The notes below the pieces were generated by a model, which worked only from the letters and a program-made list of their open reading frames with translations, was not told where the DNA came from and ran no database searches. Below, piece after piece: positions 18,906-28,775 of a DNA stretch of 64,000 nt (positions are counted from its first letter, which is position 1; the number at the start of each line of letters is the position of its first letter). The stretch is from Enterococcus dongliensis (GTDB lineage Bacteria > Bacillota > Bacilli > Lactobacillales > Enterococcaceae), in assembly GCF_005405225.1 (NCBI RefSeq), contig NZ_BJDQ01000002.1:62001-126000 (forward strand). Reading direction: 5' to 3'. A program made the position numbers and the translations under genes.

Positions 18906-19308
18906 CCCTGAATTGCTGCAATTTTCTGTAAGCCATGTTTTGTACGCCGATTAACTCAGGGAAGTGTAACCAGCGTGGTAATCATCTATCTCCGACATCA
19001 CTGTCGGCTCTTTCATCGTTCATTTCCTTAGAAAAAGCGCCCCTACCATTGTTTGGGTTGCTCGCTCGAGGGGTTTACCGCGTTCCACCATTTTGATTTC
19101 TCAAAATGCTTCGTCACTGTGGCACTTTCAAGAATACTCAGACATAGATTGCTCCTTAGCCCTTTTTTCTGCCGTTACTCCAAAAGAAGTACCTTAGCTT
19201 ATGGTTTCGCTAAGCACGAACACTACAGACATCTCAGTCTGTGCGAGCATGGACTTTCCTCAGCCTGCACAAAGCAGACCGCGATCACCAAAAAATTGCA
19301 TCATTCAA
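18906..19308 (-). ncRNA. rnpB: RNase P RNA, Bacillus (B) type
   Basis: The minus strand shows conserved landmarks of B-type RNase P RNA in order: GAGGAAAGTCCATGCTCGCA near the 5' end, GTAGTGTTCGTGCTTAGCG, GAAAGTGCCACAGTGACGAA, GTGGAACGCGGTAAACCCC, GATAGATGATT, and AAAACATGGCTTACAG near the 3' end. Ends were set by the P1 helix pairing (GAAT..TGCAATTTT with AAAATTGCA..AATTC), so they are uncertain by a few bases. Processes tRNA 5' ends with RnpA. Confidence 0.95.
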
Positions 19309-19310
19309 AT

Positions 19311-19715
19311 TTAAAATTGACGAGTCTTTTCGATGTCACTCTCATCTTGTGTATAGTTTTGACTAAAATCAGAAGAAGTAGCTTTGCTTGATGCTTGTTG
19401 ATCAAGTTTTTTACCAAAGACTTCTCTTTCAAGATTTGATAGACGTTTCAAAATATCAAAATTGGTAACAGCTGAACTCTTAGGTGCCGCTTCTTTTACT
19501 CGTGAAGGTGCTGGTTGAGCTTTTGACAGTTGTTCCACTTTTGCTTTCAAACGATCATTTTCTTCTTTTAATGTTAATACTTCTTTGTTATAAGCTTCAT
19601 AATCTTTGATGACATTGTCCAAAAATTCGTCAACTTCGATAGGATCATAGCCGCGCATTTTTGTTTTGAATTCTTGCTCCAAGATATCATTTGGAGTATA
19701 GATTACATTCGCCAT
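19311..19715 (-). CDS. gpsB: Cell division regulator GpsB
   Basis: 134-residue DivIVA-like protein: N-terminal lipid/partner-binding domain with KTKMRGYDPIEVDEFLD (about 17-33), coiled coil to about 65, a linker, and a C-terminal trimerisation segment ending near 110. GpsB docks class A PBPs and coordinates septal and peripheral wall synthesis. The stop codon lies within a few bases of the 5' end of rnpB, so the rnpB promoter must lie inside or before gpsB, or the RNA is cut from a joint transcript. Confidence 0.92.
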   Translation of the reverse strand: MANVIYTPNDILEQEFKTKMRGYDPIEVDEFLDNVIKDYEAYNKEVLTLKEENDRLKAKVEQLSKAQPAPSRVKEAAPKSSAVTNFDILKRLSNLEREVFGKKLDQQASSKATSSDFSQNYTQDESDIEKTRQF

Positions 19716-19782
19716 TTTTTCACCTCATTAGCTCAATCTTAATTTGCTTCCTTATATATTCTAGCTGATATATCTAAGGAAA

Positions 19783-20340
19783 TCAAACACTATCACCGAA
19801 GTCTGAAAAATTTTCTAAATCATCCATAGTGATCGTAAGTAATTCATAAGAATTTTTTTCTTGAAATTTGCGAACATCATCCAAGAAAAATTTACTTTTA
19901 CCTGGGTATTCTGCGTCATATACTGCTAAAGTAGCATCGGTGTGCTGCAACAAAAAATTCACATGATTTTTAAATTGACTAGGGTGTTGGTACGGTTGAT
20001 GACTGACCGAATCAACAAAATCAGCCGTATGGACAAGCTCGCTTAAAAGTAATTGATTCGGTTCTTTCCACTTGCTGCCAAAATTTTCAAAAGGAAAAAG
20101 GATGGCTAGCTTTATTTGTGGGTACGCCTGTTTCAATTCATTCACTAATTGCCCTGTCCAAATCTCGGTTCCAAGATTCCCGCTAATGATGATCCACTCT
20201 AAGCCATTTTCTATCAGTGCCATCAGTTCTCTTCTTAACACATTCTTAATTACTCCGACTCGAGGGTCCTTTTCACTAAAAATTCCTAGTTCATAACTTT
20301 GATAACCAGTCACGTATAGTCGTTGTATTATTTCATTCAT
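19783..20340 (-). CDS. ypsA: DUF1273/SLOG-family protein YpsA
   Basis: 185 residues matching the YpsA family: N-terminal VTGYQSYELGIF, then SGNLGTEIWTGQL, LAILFPFENFG and a C-terminal YPGKSKFF. The fold is a Rossmann-like nucleotide-binding SLOG domain. In Bacillus and Staphylococcus YpsA influences cell division and is found next to gpsB, as here. Divergent from recU. Confidence 0.88.
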   Translation of the reverse strand: MNEIIQRLYVTGYQSYELGIFSEKDPRVGVIKNVLRRELMALIENGLEWIIISGNLGTEIWTGQLVNELKQAYPQIKLAILFPFENFGSKWKEPNQLLLSELVHTADFVDSVSHQPYQHPSQFKNHVNFLLQHTDATLAVYDAEYPGKSKFFLDDVRKFQEKNSYELLTITMDDLENFSDFGDSV

Positions 20341-20421
20341 TGCATTTTCCTTACTTTCACTTAAAAATAAAATATATTTCGAAAAAATTTGCTATAATAA
20401 CAACCAGGAGTGTGATGAAAA

Positions 20422-21027
20422 ATGACCTTCCATTACCCCAATGGTCAATTATTTTCACAAAAAAATCCACGAGAACGCTCATTAACCAAAGAAACAACGT
20501 TTGCTAATCGCGGGATGCGCTTTGAAGAAGCAATTAATCAAAGCAATGAATACTACTTAATTCATGATAAGGCAGTTGTCCATAAAAAGCCAACGCCACT
20601 TCAGATTGTTAAGGTCGATTATCCTAAACGAAGTGCCGCAGTTATTAAAGAAGCCTATTTCAGGCAGCCTTCTACTACTGATTACAACGGCGTTTATCGC
20701 GGATACTACTTAGATTTTGAAGCAAAAGAAACCAAAAACAAGACCTCGTTTCCACTTAAAAATTTTCATCAGCATCAAATTACTCACATGCAGCAATGTT
20801 TGAAGCAAGAGGCTCTTTGTTTTGTTTTACTTTGGTTTTCAAGCTTGAATCGTTGTTTTTTTCTTTCTGCCGAAAAACTGGTAGAGTACTGGGATCAACA
20901 AGAAAATGGCAAAAAATCAATACCACTTGATTTAATTGAAACTGCTGGTATCGAAATTATCCCAAAAATCGCTCCAAGAATCCCTTATTTAACAGCGATA
21001 GAACAATATTTAGAAAAAAGGAGTTAA
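20422..21027 (+). CDS. recU: Holliday junction resolvase RecU
   Basis: 201 residues. Starts MTFHYPNGQ as in other RecU proteins, with the stalk-preceding NRGMRFEEAI, catalytic acidic residues in DYNGVYRGYYLDFEAKE (D, E and K of the nuclease site) and the C-terminal LxxxIxPRIxYL pattern. Resolves recombination intermediates with RuvAB. Ends 4 bases before ponA; recU-ponA is the conserved Gram-positive pair. Confidence 0.95.
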   Translation: MTFHYPNGQLFSQKNPRERSLTKETTFANRGMRFEEAINQSNEYYLIHDKAVVHKKPTPLQIVKVDYPKRSAAVIKEAYFRQPSTTDYNGVYRGYYLDFEAKETKNKTSFPLKNFHQHQITHMQQCLKQEALCFVLLWFSSLNRCFFLSAEKLVEYWDQQENGKKSIPLDLIETAGIEIIPKIAPRIPYLTAIEQYLEKRS

Positions 21028-21031
21028 TCAA

Positions 21032-23308
21032 ATGGCTAATCCCTCACGTTCGCAAAAAAATAAGCGAACTAGCAAAGGAAAGAAACCTACACCACCTATT
21101 TCTCAAAAGCGACATCTTGGATTAAAGATCCTCATAACGCTTTTCAGCTTATTATGCGTTGCATTGCTTGCGGGCATTGGACTTTTTTTCTTTTATGTAA
21201 AAGATGCCCCTGCTTTAAGCGAAAAGAAATTAGATGCTACGATCTCATCAAAACTTTATGATAGTGACGGAAATCTTTTTGAAGACCTTGGTGCTGAAAA
21301 ACGGGAAAAAGTCAGCGCTACTAAGATTCCACAAGAATTAGATGATGCGATCGTTTCAGTCGAAGATCGACGATTTTTCAAACATAATGGAGTCGATCCT
21401 GTTCGAATAATGGGTTCAGTAGTCCATAACGTGACTAATAAAGGCAGCCTTCAAGGCGGAAGCACATTGACTCAACAATTAGTCAAACTGTCCTTTTTCT
21501 CAACAAAAACTTCAGACCAAACTTTGCGTAGAAAAGCACAAGAAGCTTGGTTAGCAATCCAGCTTGAGAAAAAAAATTCGAAACAAGAAATTTTGACGTA
21601 TTATATCAATAAAGTGTATATGGCCAATGGTCTTTATGGCATGGAAACAGCCGCAGAAGCTTACTTTGGTAAAGAATTGCAGTATTTGACGATTGCACAA
21701 ACTGCCTTGTTAGCTGGCATGCCCCAGGCTCCTAACTCATACGATCCTTATCAGCACCCAGAAGCAGCAAAAGAACGACGAGATACTGTTTTATACACAA
21801 TGTTAAAAAATAAAAAAATCTCTCAAGAAGACTATGACAAAGCAACGAAAGAAGCAATTGATGCTGGTTTGTTGCCGTTAGAAACAGACAATCACGAGCG
21901 AAAAATCGCTGATAATTATGTTAAAGAAGTCATCGATCAAGTTGAAGAGAAAACGGGGAAAAATGTTTATACTGACGGATTAGAGATTTACACCAATCTA
22001 GACACTGATGCTCAAAACCAGCTTTATTCCATTGTCAATGGTGATGAATATGTCCAATATCCCGATGAAGAATTACAAATCGCCGCAACATTAGTTGATA
22101 GCCAAACAGGGAAAGTCTCTGCACAAATTGGCGGACGAAATATCGCTGACGATGTTTATCTCGGGATGAATCGTGCTGTAAATACCAATCGTGATTTTGG
22201 TTCAACAGTTAAGCCAATCACCGATTATGGTCCAGCCTTTGAGTATTTACAAAAATCTACGGGTGATCAGATCATTGATCAACCGTATACTTATGAAGGA
22301 ACAAAAACAGAGGTAAAAAATTGGGACAACAGTTACCAAGGAAGTATTACATTGCGTAAAGCTTTGTATGATTCCCGCAACGTTCCCGCCGTCAAACTCT
22401 TCAACGAAGTCGGTGCAGAAGATGTTGGGAAATTCTTGAAAAAATTAGGGATTCAATATAAGGATATCCAGCAAGCCAATGCTATTTCAAGTAATACTGA
22501 GACACAAGATGGGACAAAATATGGTATTTCTACTGAAAAAATGGCAGCTGCTTATGCCGCCTTTGCTAATGGTGGTACTTACAACGAACCGCTTTATATC
22601 AATAAAATCAAATATCAAGATGGTTCTGAGCAGACATTTTCAAATGAAGGTAAAAAAGCGATGGAACCTTATACTGCCTATATGGTCACAGATATTTTAA
22701 AAGATGTGATCTCGAAAGGAACTGGAACAAAAGCTCAGATTGCAAACTTGTTCCAAGCAGGTAAAACGGGAACTTCTAACTATACCGACGATGAACTAGC
22801 CAAGATCCCTCATTATGGATCTATCTCGCCTGACGTTATGTTTACTGGATTCACTCCTCATTATTCGCTATCTATTTGGGCAGGATATGATGATCGAATG
22901 ACGCCGATTACTAGTCAATCTGAAGGTATTGCACAAGATGTTTATCGTGAATTTATGAGTTATATTTCTGAAAATGTCTCAAATGAGGATTGGACGATGC
23001 CAAACGATGTATTAAGAATCGGAAATGAGCTTTATGTAAAAGGGGCTTCTTCTGTCCCCGTACAGCCTAGCTATTCAGCTCAGAGTTCTTATCGCAACAC
23101 CACTTCATTTAGTCAAACGACGACTCCTACTAGCAGTTCTGTTGAATCTGAAACTAGCGCTGAATCGTCGACAGTTATACCTGAAAGTAGTGAAGAGACA
23201 CCACCGGAAAGTTCAGTATCCGAGCCGGCCCTTCCTTCTTCATCCAATGAACAACAACCACCGGCCTCTAGTGCAGAACAGCCAGAGCCGACACCTGAAC
23301 CATCCTGA
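21032..23308 (+). CDS. ponA: Class A penicillin-binding protein PBP1A
   Basis: Bifunctional peptidoglycan synthase of 758 residues. Basic N-terminus, one membrane anchor (about 31-55), transglycosylase domain with catalytic E111 in EDRRFF, transpeptidase domain with STVK (S391-K394), SRN (448-450) and KTGT (578-581). The last 80 residues are a low-complexity Ser/Glu/Pro/Gln tail outside the membrane, typical of enterococcal and streptococcal PBP1a. Partner of GpsB encoded just upstream. Terminator follows. Confidence 0.96.
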   Translation: MANPSRSQKNKRTSKGKKPTPPISQKRHLGLKILITLFSLLCVALLAGIGLFFFYVKDAPALSEKKLDATISSKLYDSDGNLFEDLGAEKREKVSATKIPQELDDAIVSVEDRRFFKHNGVDPVRIMGSVVHNVTNKGSLQGGSTLTQQLVKLSFFSTKTSDQTLRRKAQEAWLAIQLEKKNSKQEILTYYINKVYMANGLYGMETAAEAYFGKELQYLTIAQTALLAGMPQAPNSYDPYQHPEAAKERRDTVLYTMLKNKKISQEDYDKATKEAIDAGLLPLETDNHERKIADNYVKEVIDQVEEKTGKNVYTDGLEIYTNLDTDAQNQLYSIVNGDEYVQYPDEELQIAATLVDSQTGKVSAQIGGRNIADDVYLGMNRAVNTNRDFGSTVKPITDYGPAFEYLQKSTGDQIIDQPYTYEGTKTEVKNWDNSYQGSITLRKALYDSRNVPAVKLFNEVGAEDVGKFLKKLGIQYKDIQQANAISSNTETQDGTKYGISTEKMAAAYAAFANGGTYNEPLYINKIKYQDGSEQTFSNEGKKAMEPYTAYMVTDILKDVISKGTGTKAQIANLFQAGKTGTSNYTDDELAKIPHYGSISPDVMFTGFTPHYSLSIWAGYDDRMTPITSQSEGIAQDVYREFMSYISENVSNEDWTMPNDVLRIGNELYVKGASSVPVQPSYSAQSSYRNTTSFSQTTTPTSSSVESETSAESSTVIPESSEETPPESSVSEPALPSSSNEQQPPASSAEQPEPTPEPS

Positions 23309-23314
23309 TACTAA

Positions 23315-23347
23315 AAAAGCCGCTCAAGTTATTTTTGAGCGGCTTTT
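23315..23347. terminator. Bidirectional terminator between ponA and nth
   Basis: 13-bp perfect stem (23315-23327 with 23335-23347), with A and T runs outside on both strands. The nth stop codon falls at its edge. Confidence 0.85.
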
Positions 23348-23982
23348 AATCTTGCTTTTCCATCTTGACACAAATCTAATAAAGGACAGATCTCACATTT
23401 TGGTGCTCGAGCGGTACAATGATAGCGGCCAAAGAAAATCAAGGTATGATGACTTTTCACCCATAATTCTTTAGGGATTTTTCGCATCAATGTCGCCTCT
23501 ACTTCCGTCACAGACGCATTTAACTTACAGATTCGTAAACGTTTACTCACTCGTTCAACATGTGTATCAACTGCAATTGCAGGTTGACCAAAAGCGTCTC
23601 CAAGTACCACATTGGCCGTTTTTCTTCCCACACCGGGCAATTTAATCAGTTCCTCACGAGAGTCTGGGACGATCCCTCCATAATTATCCAACAACATTTG
23701 AGCACAAGCTTTAATATTTTTCGCTTTGTTCCGATATAAACCAATCGTTTTGATTTTTACGATAATATCCTCAATCGGTGCTTGAGCTAAGGCTTCTGGT
23801 GTCGGGTAAGCAGCAAATAGTGCGGGGGTTGCTTTGTTAACTGAAACATCCGTTGCTTGAGCACTTAAGATAACTGCAATCAAAAGTTGAAACGGTGATT
23901 CAGAGTGCAGCTCCCCAACTGCATCGGGAAACATCTCATACATCCTCGATAAAGCTTCCATAGTTTTCTCTTGATTAAGCAT
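23329..23982 (-). CDS. nth: Endonuclease III
   Basis: DNA glycosylase/AP lyase for oxidised pyrimidines. 217 residues with helix-hairpin-helix LPGVGRKTANVVLG, catalytic K121 and D139, and a [4Fe-4S] cluster formed by C189, C196, C199 and C205 (C-X6-C-X2-C-X5-C). Overlaps dnaD by 8 bases, the conserved dnaD-nth pair of Firmicutes. Confidence 0.96.
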   Translation of the reverse strand: MLNQEKTMEALSRMYEMFPDAVGELHSESPFQLLIAVILSAQATDVSVNKATPALFAAYPTPEALAQAPIEDIIVKIKTIGLYRNKAKNIKACAQMLLDNYGGIVPDSREELIKLPGVGRKTANVVLGDAFGQPAIAVDTHVERVSKRLRICKLNASVTEVEATLMRKIPKELWVKSHHTLIFFGRYHCTARAPKCEICPLLDLCQDGKARLKAAQK

Positions 23983-24685
23983 CCGGATCTTTCCTTTCTA
24001 GCCAATTATACAATGAGACTTTAGGAAGTTCCTCTGACTGTTTTTGCTCTTCTTTTTGTAATAAAATCTGTTTTCGGCGACGTTGTTCTTCTTCTACTTG
24101 TACCTTAGAACGAATATTTTTCTTCTCCCAACTTTGCAAGACCGTTTCAATATATTTAAAATTATATGCTTGGTTCAATACCGCTTCTTGCAGTGCCAAC
24201 TCAATCAGTCCAGGCGAATAATGATCATCATTTAACCAATACCCAATTTTTTGATATTCAATCGGCGATAAAGGTCGACCAAATTCTTGTTCGAAAGATT
24301 TCAACATTTTCTTTTGTGCAGCTAAATCATTCTTTTCCTCTGTTTCAAACCGTTGTTGTTCTTTCAATCTAGACAATTTTTCAAATGCAGGCATTAGATT
24401 ATAGCGATCGCTTTGTCTACCAGTTTCATCCAATGTTGTCTCCAGTGTAACAAGTTCTTTTTCGACTAAACTATTCAATAAACTATAAGTCTTCTCTACC
24501 GTGTCACCCATCGTTTTTGCGATATTTGTTAAATTCGGAAAATCATCTCCTGTTTGATGTGCTACATAAAGTTGCAGCCATAACATGAATTCATCTGTGT
24601 TCAAATCAAGTTTTGTATAATTTTGTACTAGCAGATTTGAAAGGGTCGTCTCTCCGGCTGCTAGATACTCTTGTAATGAAATCAT
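23975..24685 (-). CDS. dnaD: DNA replication initiation protein DnaD
   Basis: 236 residues with an N-terminal DnaD winged helix (1-100, LTNIAKTMGDTVEKTYSLLNSL) and a C-terminal DnaB-type domain (about 130-200) with the YxxxIxxWEKKNIRS pattern (YIETVLQSWEKKNI). Helps load replicative helicase and remodels DNA. Translationally coupled to nth. Confidence 0.93.
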   Translation of the reverse strand: MISLQEYLAAGETTLSNLLVQNYTKLDLNTDEFMLWLQLYVAHQTGDDFPNLTNIAKTMGDTVEKTYSLLNSLVEKELVTLETTLDETGRQSDRYNLMPAFEKLSRLKEQQRFETEEKNDLAAQKKMLKSFEQEFGRPLSPIEYQKIGYWLNDDHYSPGLIELALQEAVLNQAYNFKYIETVLQSWEKKNIRSKVQVEEEQRRRKQILLQKEEQKQSEELPKVSLYNWLERKDPDA

Positions 24686-24766
24686 ATAAAATCCTCCAAT
24701 TCCATCTTAGTTTACACTAAAAAAATCGGAAGTCCAACTATTAGGAAACTGTTTTAATCACAAAAA

Positions 24767-24790
24767 AACAGGAAGGTCTCCCCTCCTGTT
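24767..24790 (-). terminator. Terminator of nox
   Basis: AACAGGA/TCCTGTT stem with a short loop, preceded (minus-strand 3' side) by a run of seven A on the plus strand. It lies directly after the nox stop codon. Confidence 0.8.
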
Positions 24791-24795
24791 CTTTG

Positions 24796-26139
24796 CTATT
24801 TGGCTTCTGCTAGTGCTGCTTGAGCCAAGATGTTTAAATAGTTCCATGGACGATCAAAATGTGGTTGGAAGAAGAAATCTTGTAACGCCAAATCTTCCAA
24901 GGTCATACCATTTTGAATTGCTATAGACAATGTATTTGCTGATTGAGTAATATCATATTTTGAAAGGAATTGCGCACCTAATATTTTATTCGTTCCCTTT
25001 TCTGAAACAATTTCCATCAACACTTTTTCTGTCGTTGGCATAAACTCAGGACGATAGTTGTCTTCAATTACCGTCACATTTGCATCAATCCCGTTCAATG
25101 CTGCACTTTCTTTCGTTAAACCAGTTGAACCGATTGTCCAACCAAATAAATACAACCCGGATGTTCCTTGTGTGCCACGGTATTTCATTTTTTGTTCTAC
25201 TAAATTTTGTCCTACTAACATTCCTTGGCGAACAGCATTCGTTGCTAATGGAATATATTGATCCAATCCAGTTGGATTATAATGTACTACGGTAGAATCA
25301 CCAGCAGAGAAAATGTCTGGATCACTTGATTGCATGTAGTCATTTACTTTGATTGCACCACTTGGCAACATATCAACTTTTCCTTTTAATAGATCAGTAT
25401 TGGGACGGAAACCTACACATAAAATCACCATATCTGCATCAAATTCTTGGCTAGGTGTGATTACTTTTGTTACTGCTCCTGTTTCATCTGCAACAAATTC
25501 ACTTACATTTTCGCCTAAAGCCAATGTCACTCCGCGATCAATCAATTCTTTTTCTAATACGCTTGTGAACGGTTCATCCAAATATTTATTCAAAATTCTT
25601 GATAATCCGTCAATCAGTGTTACCTGTTTCCCAGATTCAGCAAAGGCTTCGACCAATTCAATCCCGATATAACCACCACCGACGACAACGACTTTTTTGG
25701 CTTCCTTAGCTTGTTCAATAATGACATTTGCTTGGTTATAATTTTTACATAGTAAAATATTTTTTGATTCGATTCCTTTGATTGGCGGAATAATCGGCCA
25801 AGAACCTGTTGTTACAACTAATTTATCATAATCAACAGTCGTTTCTTTATTTGTTTTCAAGTCTTTTGCAGTCACTTTTTTTGCTTCTGTATCAATATTC
25901 GTTACATCATGTTCCATGTTCACTTCTGCACCTAAAGAAGCAAGTTCTTCTGGATTAGAATAAAATAAACCAGCAGGATCTTTTACTACACCACCGACAT
26001 ATAAAGCGATTCCACATGATAGAAAAGAAATATTATCATTACGTTCAAAGACTGTTACCTCCGCATTTGGGTGGTTTGCTAAAATATTTTTAACGGCTGC
26101 AGTGCCGGCATGAGTACATCCTACTACTACTACTTTCAT
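24796..26139 (-). CDS. nox: Water-forming NADH oxidase
   Basis: FAD flavoprotein that oxidises NADH and reduces O2 to water, restoring NAD in homolactic or aerobic metabolism. 447 residues: N-terminal FAD loop VVGCTHAGTAA, redox cysteine C42 in LSCGIALYVGG, a second NADH-binding GGGYIGIELVEAF. Start ATG 26139 with AGAGGGAT upstream; a longer frame reaching to the promoter is rejected. CoA-disulfide reductase and NADH peroxidase are close paralogues, but overall sequence favours Nox. Confidence 0.88.
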   Translation of the reverse strand: MKVVVVGCTHAGTAAVKNILANHPNAEVTVFERNDNISFLSCGIALYVGGVVKDPAGLFYSNPEELASLGAEVNMEHDVTNIDTEAKKVTAKDLKTNKETTVDYDKLVVTTGSWPIIPPIKGIESKNILLCKNYNQANVIIEQAKEAKKVVVVGGGYIGIELVEAFAESGKQVTLIDGLSRILNKYLDEPFTSVLEKELIDRGVTLALGENVSEFVADETGAVTKVITPSQEFDADMVILCVGFRPNTDLLKGKVDMLPSGAIKVNDYMQSSDPDIFSAGDSTVVHYNPTGLDQYIPLATNAVRQGMLVGQNLVEQKMKYRGTQGTSGLYLFGWTIGSTGLTKESAALNGIDANVTVIEDNYRPEFMPTTEKVLMEIVSEKGTNKILGAQFLSKYDITQSANTLSIAIQNGMTLEDLALQDFFFQPHFDRPWNYLNILAQAALAEAK

Positions 26140-26171
26140 TAGTATCCCTCTTTCATTCGTTCTATTTTTTG

Positions 26172-26223
26172 TTTGCAATTTTTTGCACAAGGACAGTATA
26201 ACAAACTTCATATTTTGTCCCAA
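26172..26223 (-). promoter_or_regulatory. Promoter of nox with a possible Rex-like operator
   Basis: TTGGGA (26218-26223), 17-base spacer, TATACT (26195-26200). Directly downstream, TTGTGCAAAAAATTGCAAA (26172-26190) is an imperfect dyad resembling the Rex redox-repressor site TTGTGA-N6-TCACAA. The promoter is good; the operator is a weak match. Confidence 0.5.
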
Positions 26224-26344
26224 TTTTTTTGCTCACAAAAAAACATTTAAATCTTATATGAGGAACAGATGTAAGCGTGATTAAAACATCGAGAAATTTA
26301 GTAGTCTTATAAAACATTATGTAAACTTATCTTAATTATAAAAA

Positions 26345-26371
26345 AAGCTGAGAAGAATTTCTTCTCAGCTT
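26345..26371 (-). terminator. Terminator of tkt
   Basis: 13-bp perfect stem (26345-26357 with 26359-26371) with an A run on the plus strand that becomes the T tail on the minus strand, just after tkt. Confidence 0.9.
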
Positions 26372-26378
26372 CGTATTA

Positions 26379-28373
26379 CTATAATTCATTAAATGTATTT
26401 ACTACGTTTTCGACTGTAAAGCCAAATTGTTCTAATACATATCCACCAGGTGCTGATGCTCCAAAGTGATCGATTCCAATCATTTTACCTTCCGAACCAA
26501 TATAACGTTCCCAACCAAATGGTGAAGCAGCTTCTACCGCCACACGTTTTGTGATTGCTTTTGGTAAAACAGATTCTTTATAAGCTTCATCTTGTGCTTC
26601 AAACAAATCGAAACTTGGAAGAGAAACAACAGATACATCTTTTCCTTGAGTTTTCAATTCTTTTTGTGCTTGAACAGCTAGATTCACTTCTGAGCCTGTT
26701 GCAATCAAGATTCCATCTGGCGTATCTGATTCGGCTTTGGAAATAACATAGCCGCCTTTAGCAACACCGTCTTTAGCTATATCTTTGCTATTTGGTAAAA
26801 CTGGTAAGTTTTGACGACTTAAAACTAAGATCGTTGGTTTATTTTTCGTTTCTAACGCTTTTATCCAAGCTGCAGAGGTTTCATTACCATCGGCAGGACG
26901 AATCACTTGAACATTTGGCATGCAGCGTACACTTGCTAATTGTTCAATTGGTTCATGGGTTGGTCCATCTTCACCAACAGCGACAGAGTCATGAGTTAAG
27001 ACGTAAACTACAGGTAGACCTTGAATTGCAGACATCCGAACGGCTGGGCGTAAATAGTCAGTAAACACGAAGAATGTACCGCCGTAAACCCGAGTCCCTC
27101 CATGTAAATGGATACCGTTCATGGCACTTGCCATCGCAAATTCCCGTACACCAAACCAGATATTGCGGCCTTCATAAGAACCTGGTTGGAATTCTGCTTC
27201 ATTCGCGATTATAGTATTATTTGAACCAGATAGATCGGCTGAACCGCCCCATACGTTAGGAACAGCTTTAGTGATAGCTTGAATCGCATCTTTACTTGAT
27301 ACACGACTTGCTTGCGCTGTACCTTCTTCATAAACAGGTAAAGTATCTTCCCAGTTTTCTGGTAATTCTCCAGCAAAGGCCCGTTTGAATTGTTCAGCTA
27401 ATTCAGGATGTGCTTTTTCATAATCAGCAAACATAGCATCCCATTTAGCTTCTGTTTTAGCACCTTTATCGTTGATTTCTTCTTTAAAGCGTTTTGCGAC
27501 TTCTTCTGGCACTGTAAAGTCAGGATACTCCCAACCATATACCGATTTCGCAACATCGATCCCCTCTTGACCTAATGGTGCACCATGAACTGCGGAAGTT
27601 CCTTCTTTTGGTGACCCAAAACCAATCACAGTTTTAATTTCAATCAAGGTTGGTTTTTCTGTTTCAGCTTTTGCTTCTTCGATGGCTTTTGAAATAGCAT
27701 TTAAATCATTGCCGTCTTTTACTAAAATATGTTGCCAACCGTATGCTTCATAACGAGCCCCGACATTTTCAGTGAAGGCTTTTGACGTTGGTCCATCTAA
27801 TGAAATATCATTTGAATCATACAACACGATTAATTTACCAAGTTTCAGATGTCCGGCCATAGAACTTGCTTCACCGGAAACACCTTCCATTAAATCACCG
27901 TCTCCACATAATGCATAGGTATAATGATCCATTACATTGAAGCTGTCACGATTATAAGTAGCCGCTAGATGTGCTTCTGCCATAGCCATCCCAACAGAAG
28001 TTGATATTCCTTGACCTAGAGGACCTGACGTTGCTTCCACACCGTCTGTGTGCTGATATTCAGGATGTCCTGGTGTTTTACTTTCCCATTGGCGGAAGTT
28101 TTTTAAGTCATCGATCGTTACTTGGTAACCAGCAAGATGCAACAAACTGTACAACATTGCTGAACCATGTCCTGCAGATAAAATAAAACGATCACGGTTT
28201 GGCCAGTTTAATGAAGTTGCTGGATTGATATTTAAATGCTTGGTCCATAAAGCATAGGCCATTGGTGCAGCACCCATCGGTAAACCTGGATGACCCGAAT
28301 TCGCTTTTTGGATTGCTTCAATACTTAACGTTCTGATTGTGTTAACTCCTAATTGATCGATTTTATCGAACAA
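26379..28373 (-). CDS. tkt: Transketolase
   Basis: ThDP-dependent transfer of two-carbon units in the pentose phosphate pathway. 664 residues with [17 protein letters not shown], the ThDP motif [20 protein letters not shown] (about 153-172) and the Pyr-domain [11 protein letters not shown]. Starts with TTG at 28373 behind GGGGG; no suitable ATG is nearby. The 5' leader carries a perfect 8-bp inverted repeat over the likely transcription start. Confidence 0.96.
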   Translation of the reverse strand: MFDKIDQLGVNTIRTLSIEAIQKANSGHPGLPMGAAPMAYALWTKHLNINPATSLNWPNRDRFILSAGHGSAMLYSLLHLAGYQVTIDDLKNFRQWESKTPGHPEYQHTDGVEATSGPLGQGISTSVGMAMAEAHLAATYNRDSFNVMDHYTYALCGDGDLMEGVSGEASSMAGHLKLGKLIVLYDSNDISLDGPTSKAFTENVGARYEAYGWQHILVKDGNDLNAISKAIEEAKAETEKPTLIEIKTVIGFGSPKEGTSAVHGAPLGQEGIDVAKSVYGWEYPDFTVPEEVAKRFKEEINDKGAKTEAKWDAMFADYEKAHPELAEQFKRAFAGELPENWEDTLPVYEEGTAQASRVSSKDAIQAITKAVPNVWGGSADLSGSNNTIIANEAEFQPGSYEGRNIWFGVREFAMASAMNGIHLHGGTRVYGGTFFVFTDYLRPAVRMSAIQGLPVVYVLTHDSVAVGEDGPTHEPIEQLASVRCMPNVQVIRPADGNETSAAWIKALETKNKPTILVLSRQNLPVLPNSKDIAKDGVAKGGYVISKAESDTPDGILIATGSEVNLAVQAQKELKTQGKDVSVVSLPSFDLFEAQDEAYKESVLPKAITKRVAVEAASPFGWERYIGSEGKMIGIDHFGASAPGGYVLEQFGFTVENVVNTFNEL

Positions 28374-28390
28374 AATAATTCCCCCTTTTT

Positions 28391-28446
28391 GGTCATAAAT
28401 ACTTTAATTATGACCTTATTGTAACCGATTTATTTTGACATTTCAA
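28391..28446 (-). promoter_or_regulatory. tkt promoter with an inverted repeat at the transcription start
   Basis: TTGAAA (28441-28446), 17-base spacer, TACAAT (28418-28423). GGTCATAA (28391-28398) and TTATGACC (28408-28415) form a perfect dyad covering the expected start site and ending just before the ribosome site. Could be an operator or a leader hairpin; no known regulator site was recognised. Confidence 0.6.
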
Positions 28447-28465
28447 TCACTTACCAGCAAAAGAT

Positions 28466-28708
28466 TTACTTTCTATTATGTAATCCTTTTTTCTTTTGTA
28501 TCTTCTTTAGTTTTTCTGGTGTAACATCGTTGCCTTCTGGATCAACGACTTTCATTCCTTCAATGTGATGACGCATCCCGCTTCGGAATGATGCGATGTA
28601 TTCTTTTCGCAAAGTTGTCTGTTCATGCGCCTCTGCATCTGTTAAGCCAACTGTTTTCTTTTTTTTGGCTAATTCATTGATTCGCGCAATCGTTTCATCG
28701 TTAATCAT
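28466..28708 (-). CDS. DUF896 family protein (YnzC-like)
   Basis: 80 residues, two-helix YnzC/DUF896 fold: [31 protein letters not shown] and a basic C-terminal tail. In Bacillus ynzC lies in the SOS operon beside lexA; here it is divergent from lexA with a LexA box between them. Start ATG 28708 with AAGGGGTG upstream; the longer TTG frame lies over the ribosome site. Molecular function unknown. Confidence 0.88.
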   Translation of the reverse strand: MINDETIARINELAKKKKTVGLTDAEAHEQTTLRKEYIASFRSGMRHHIEGMKVVDPEGNDVTPEKLKKIQKKKGLHNRK

Positions 28709-28775
28709 CTTGAACACCCCTTTTCCCTCCTTCAATTATACATAAAAAATAATAAGTTAAAAGTACTAACAAACA

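Noticed and set aside
19053-19391. 112-residue plus-strand open frame
   Set aside because: It lies antisense to RNase P RNA and the gpsB end; composition reflects the RNA and there is no ribosome site or family match.
22479-22700. Open frame within ponA in another phase
   Set aside because: Entirely inside the transpeptidase domain coding sequence, with no independent start signals.
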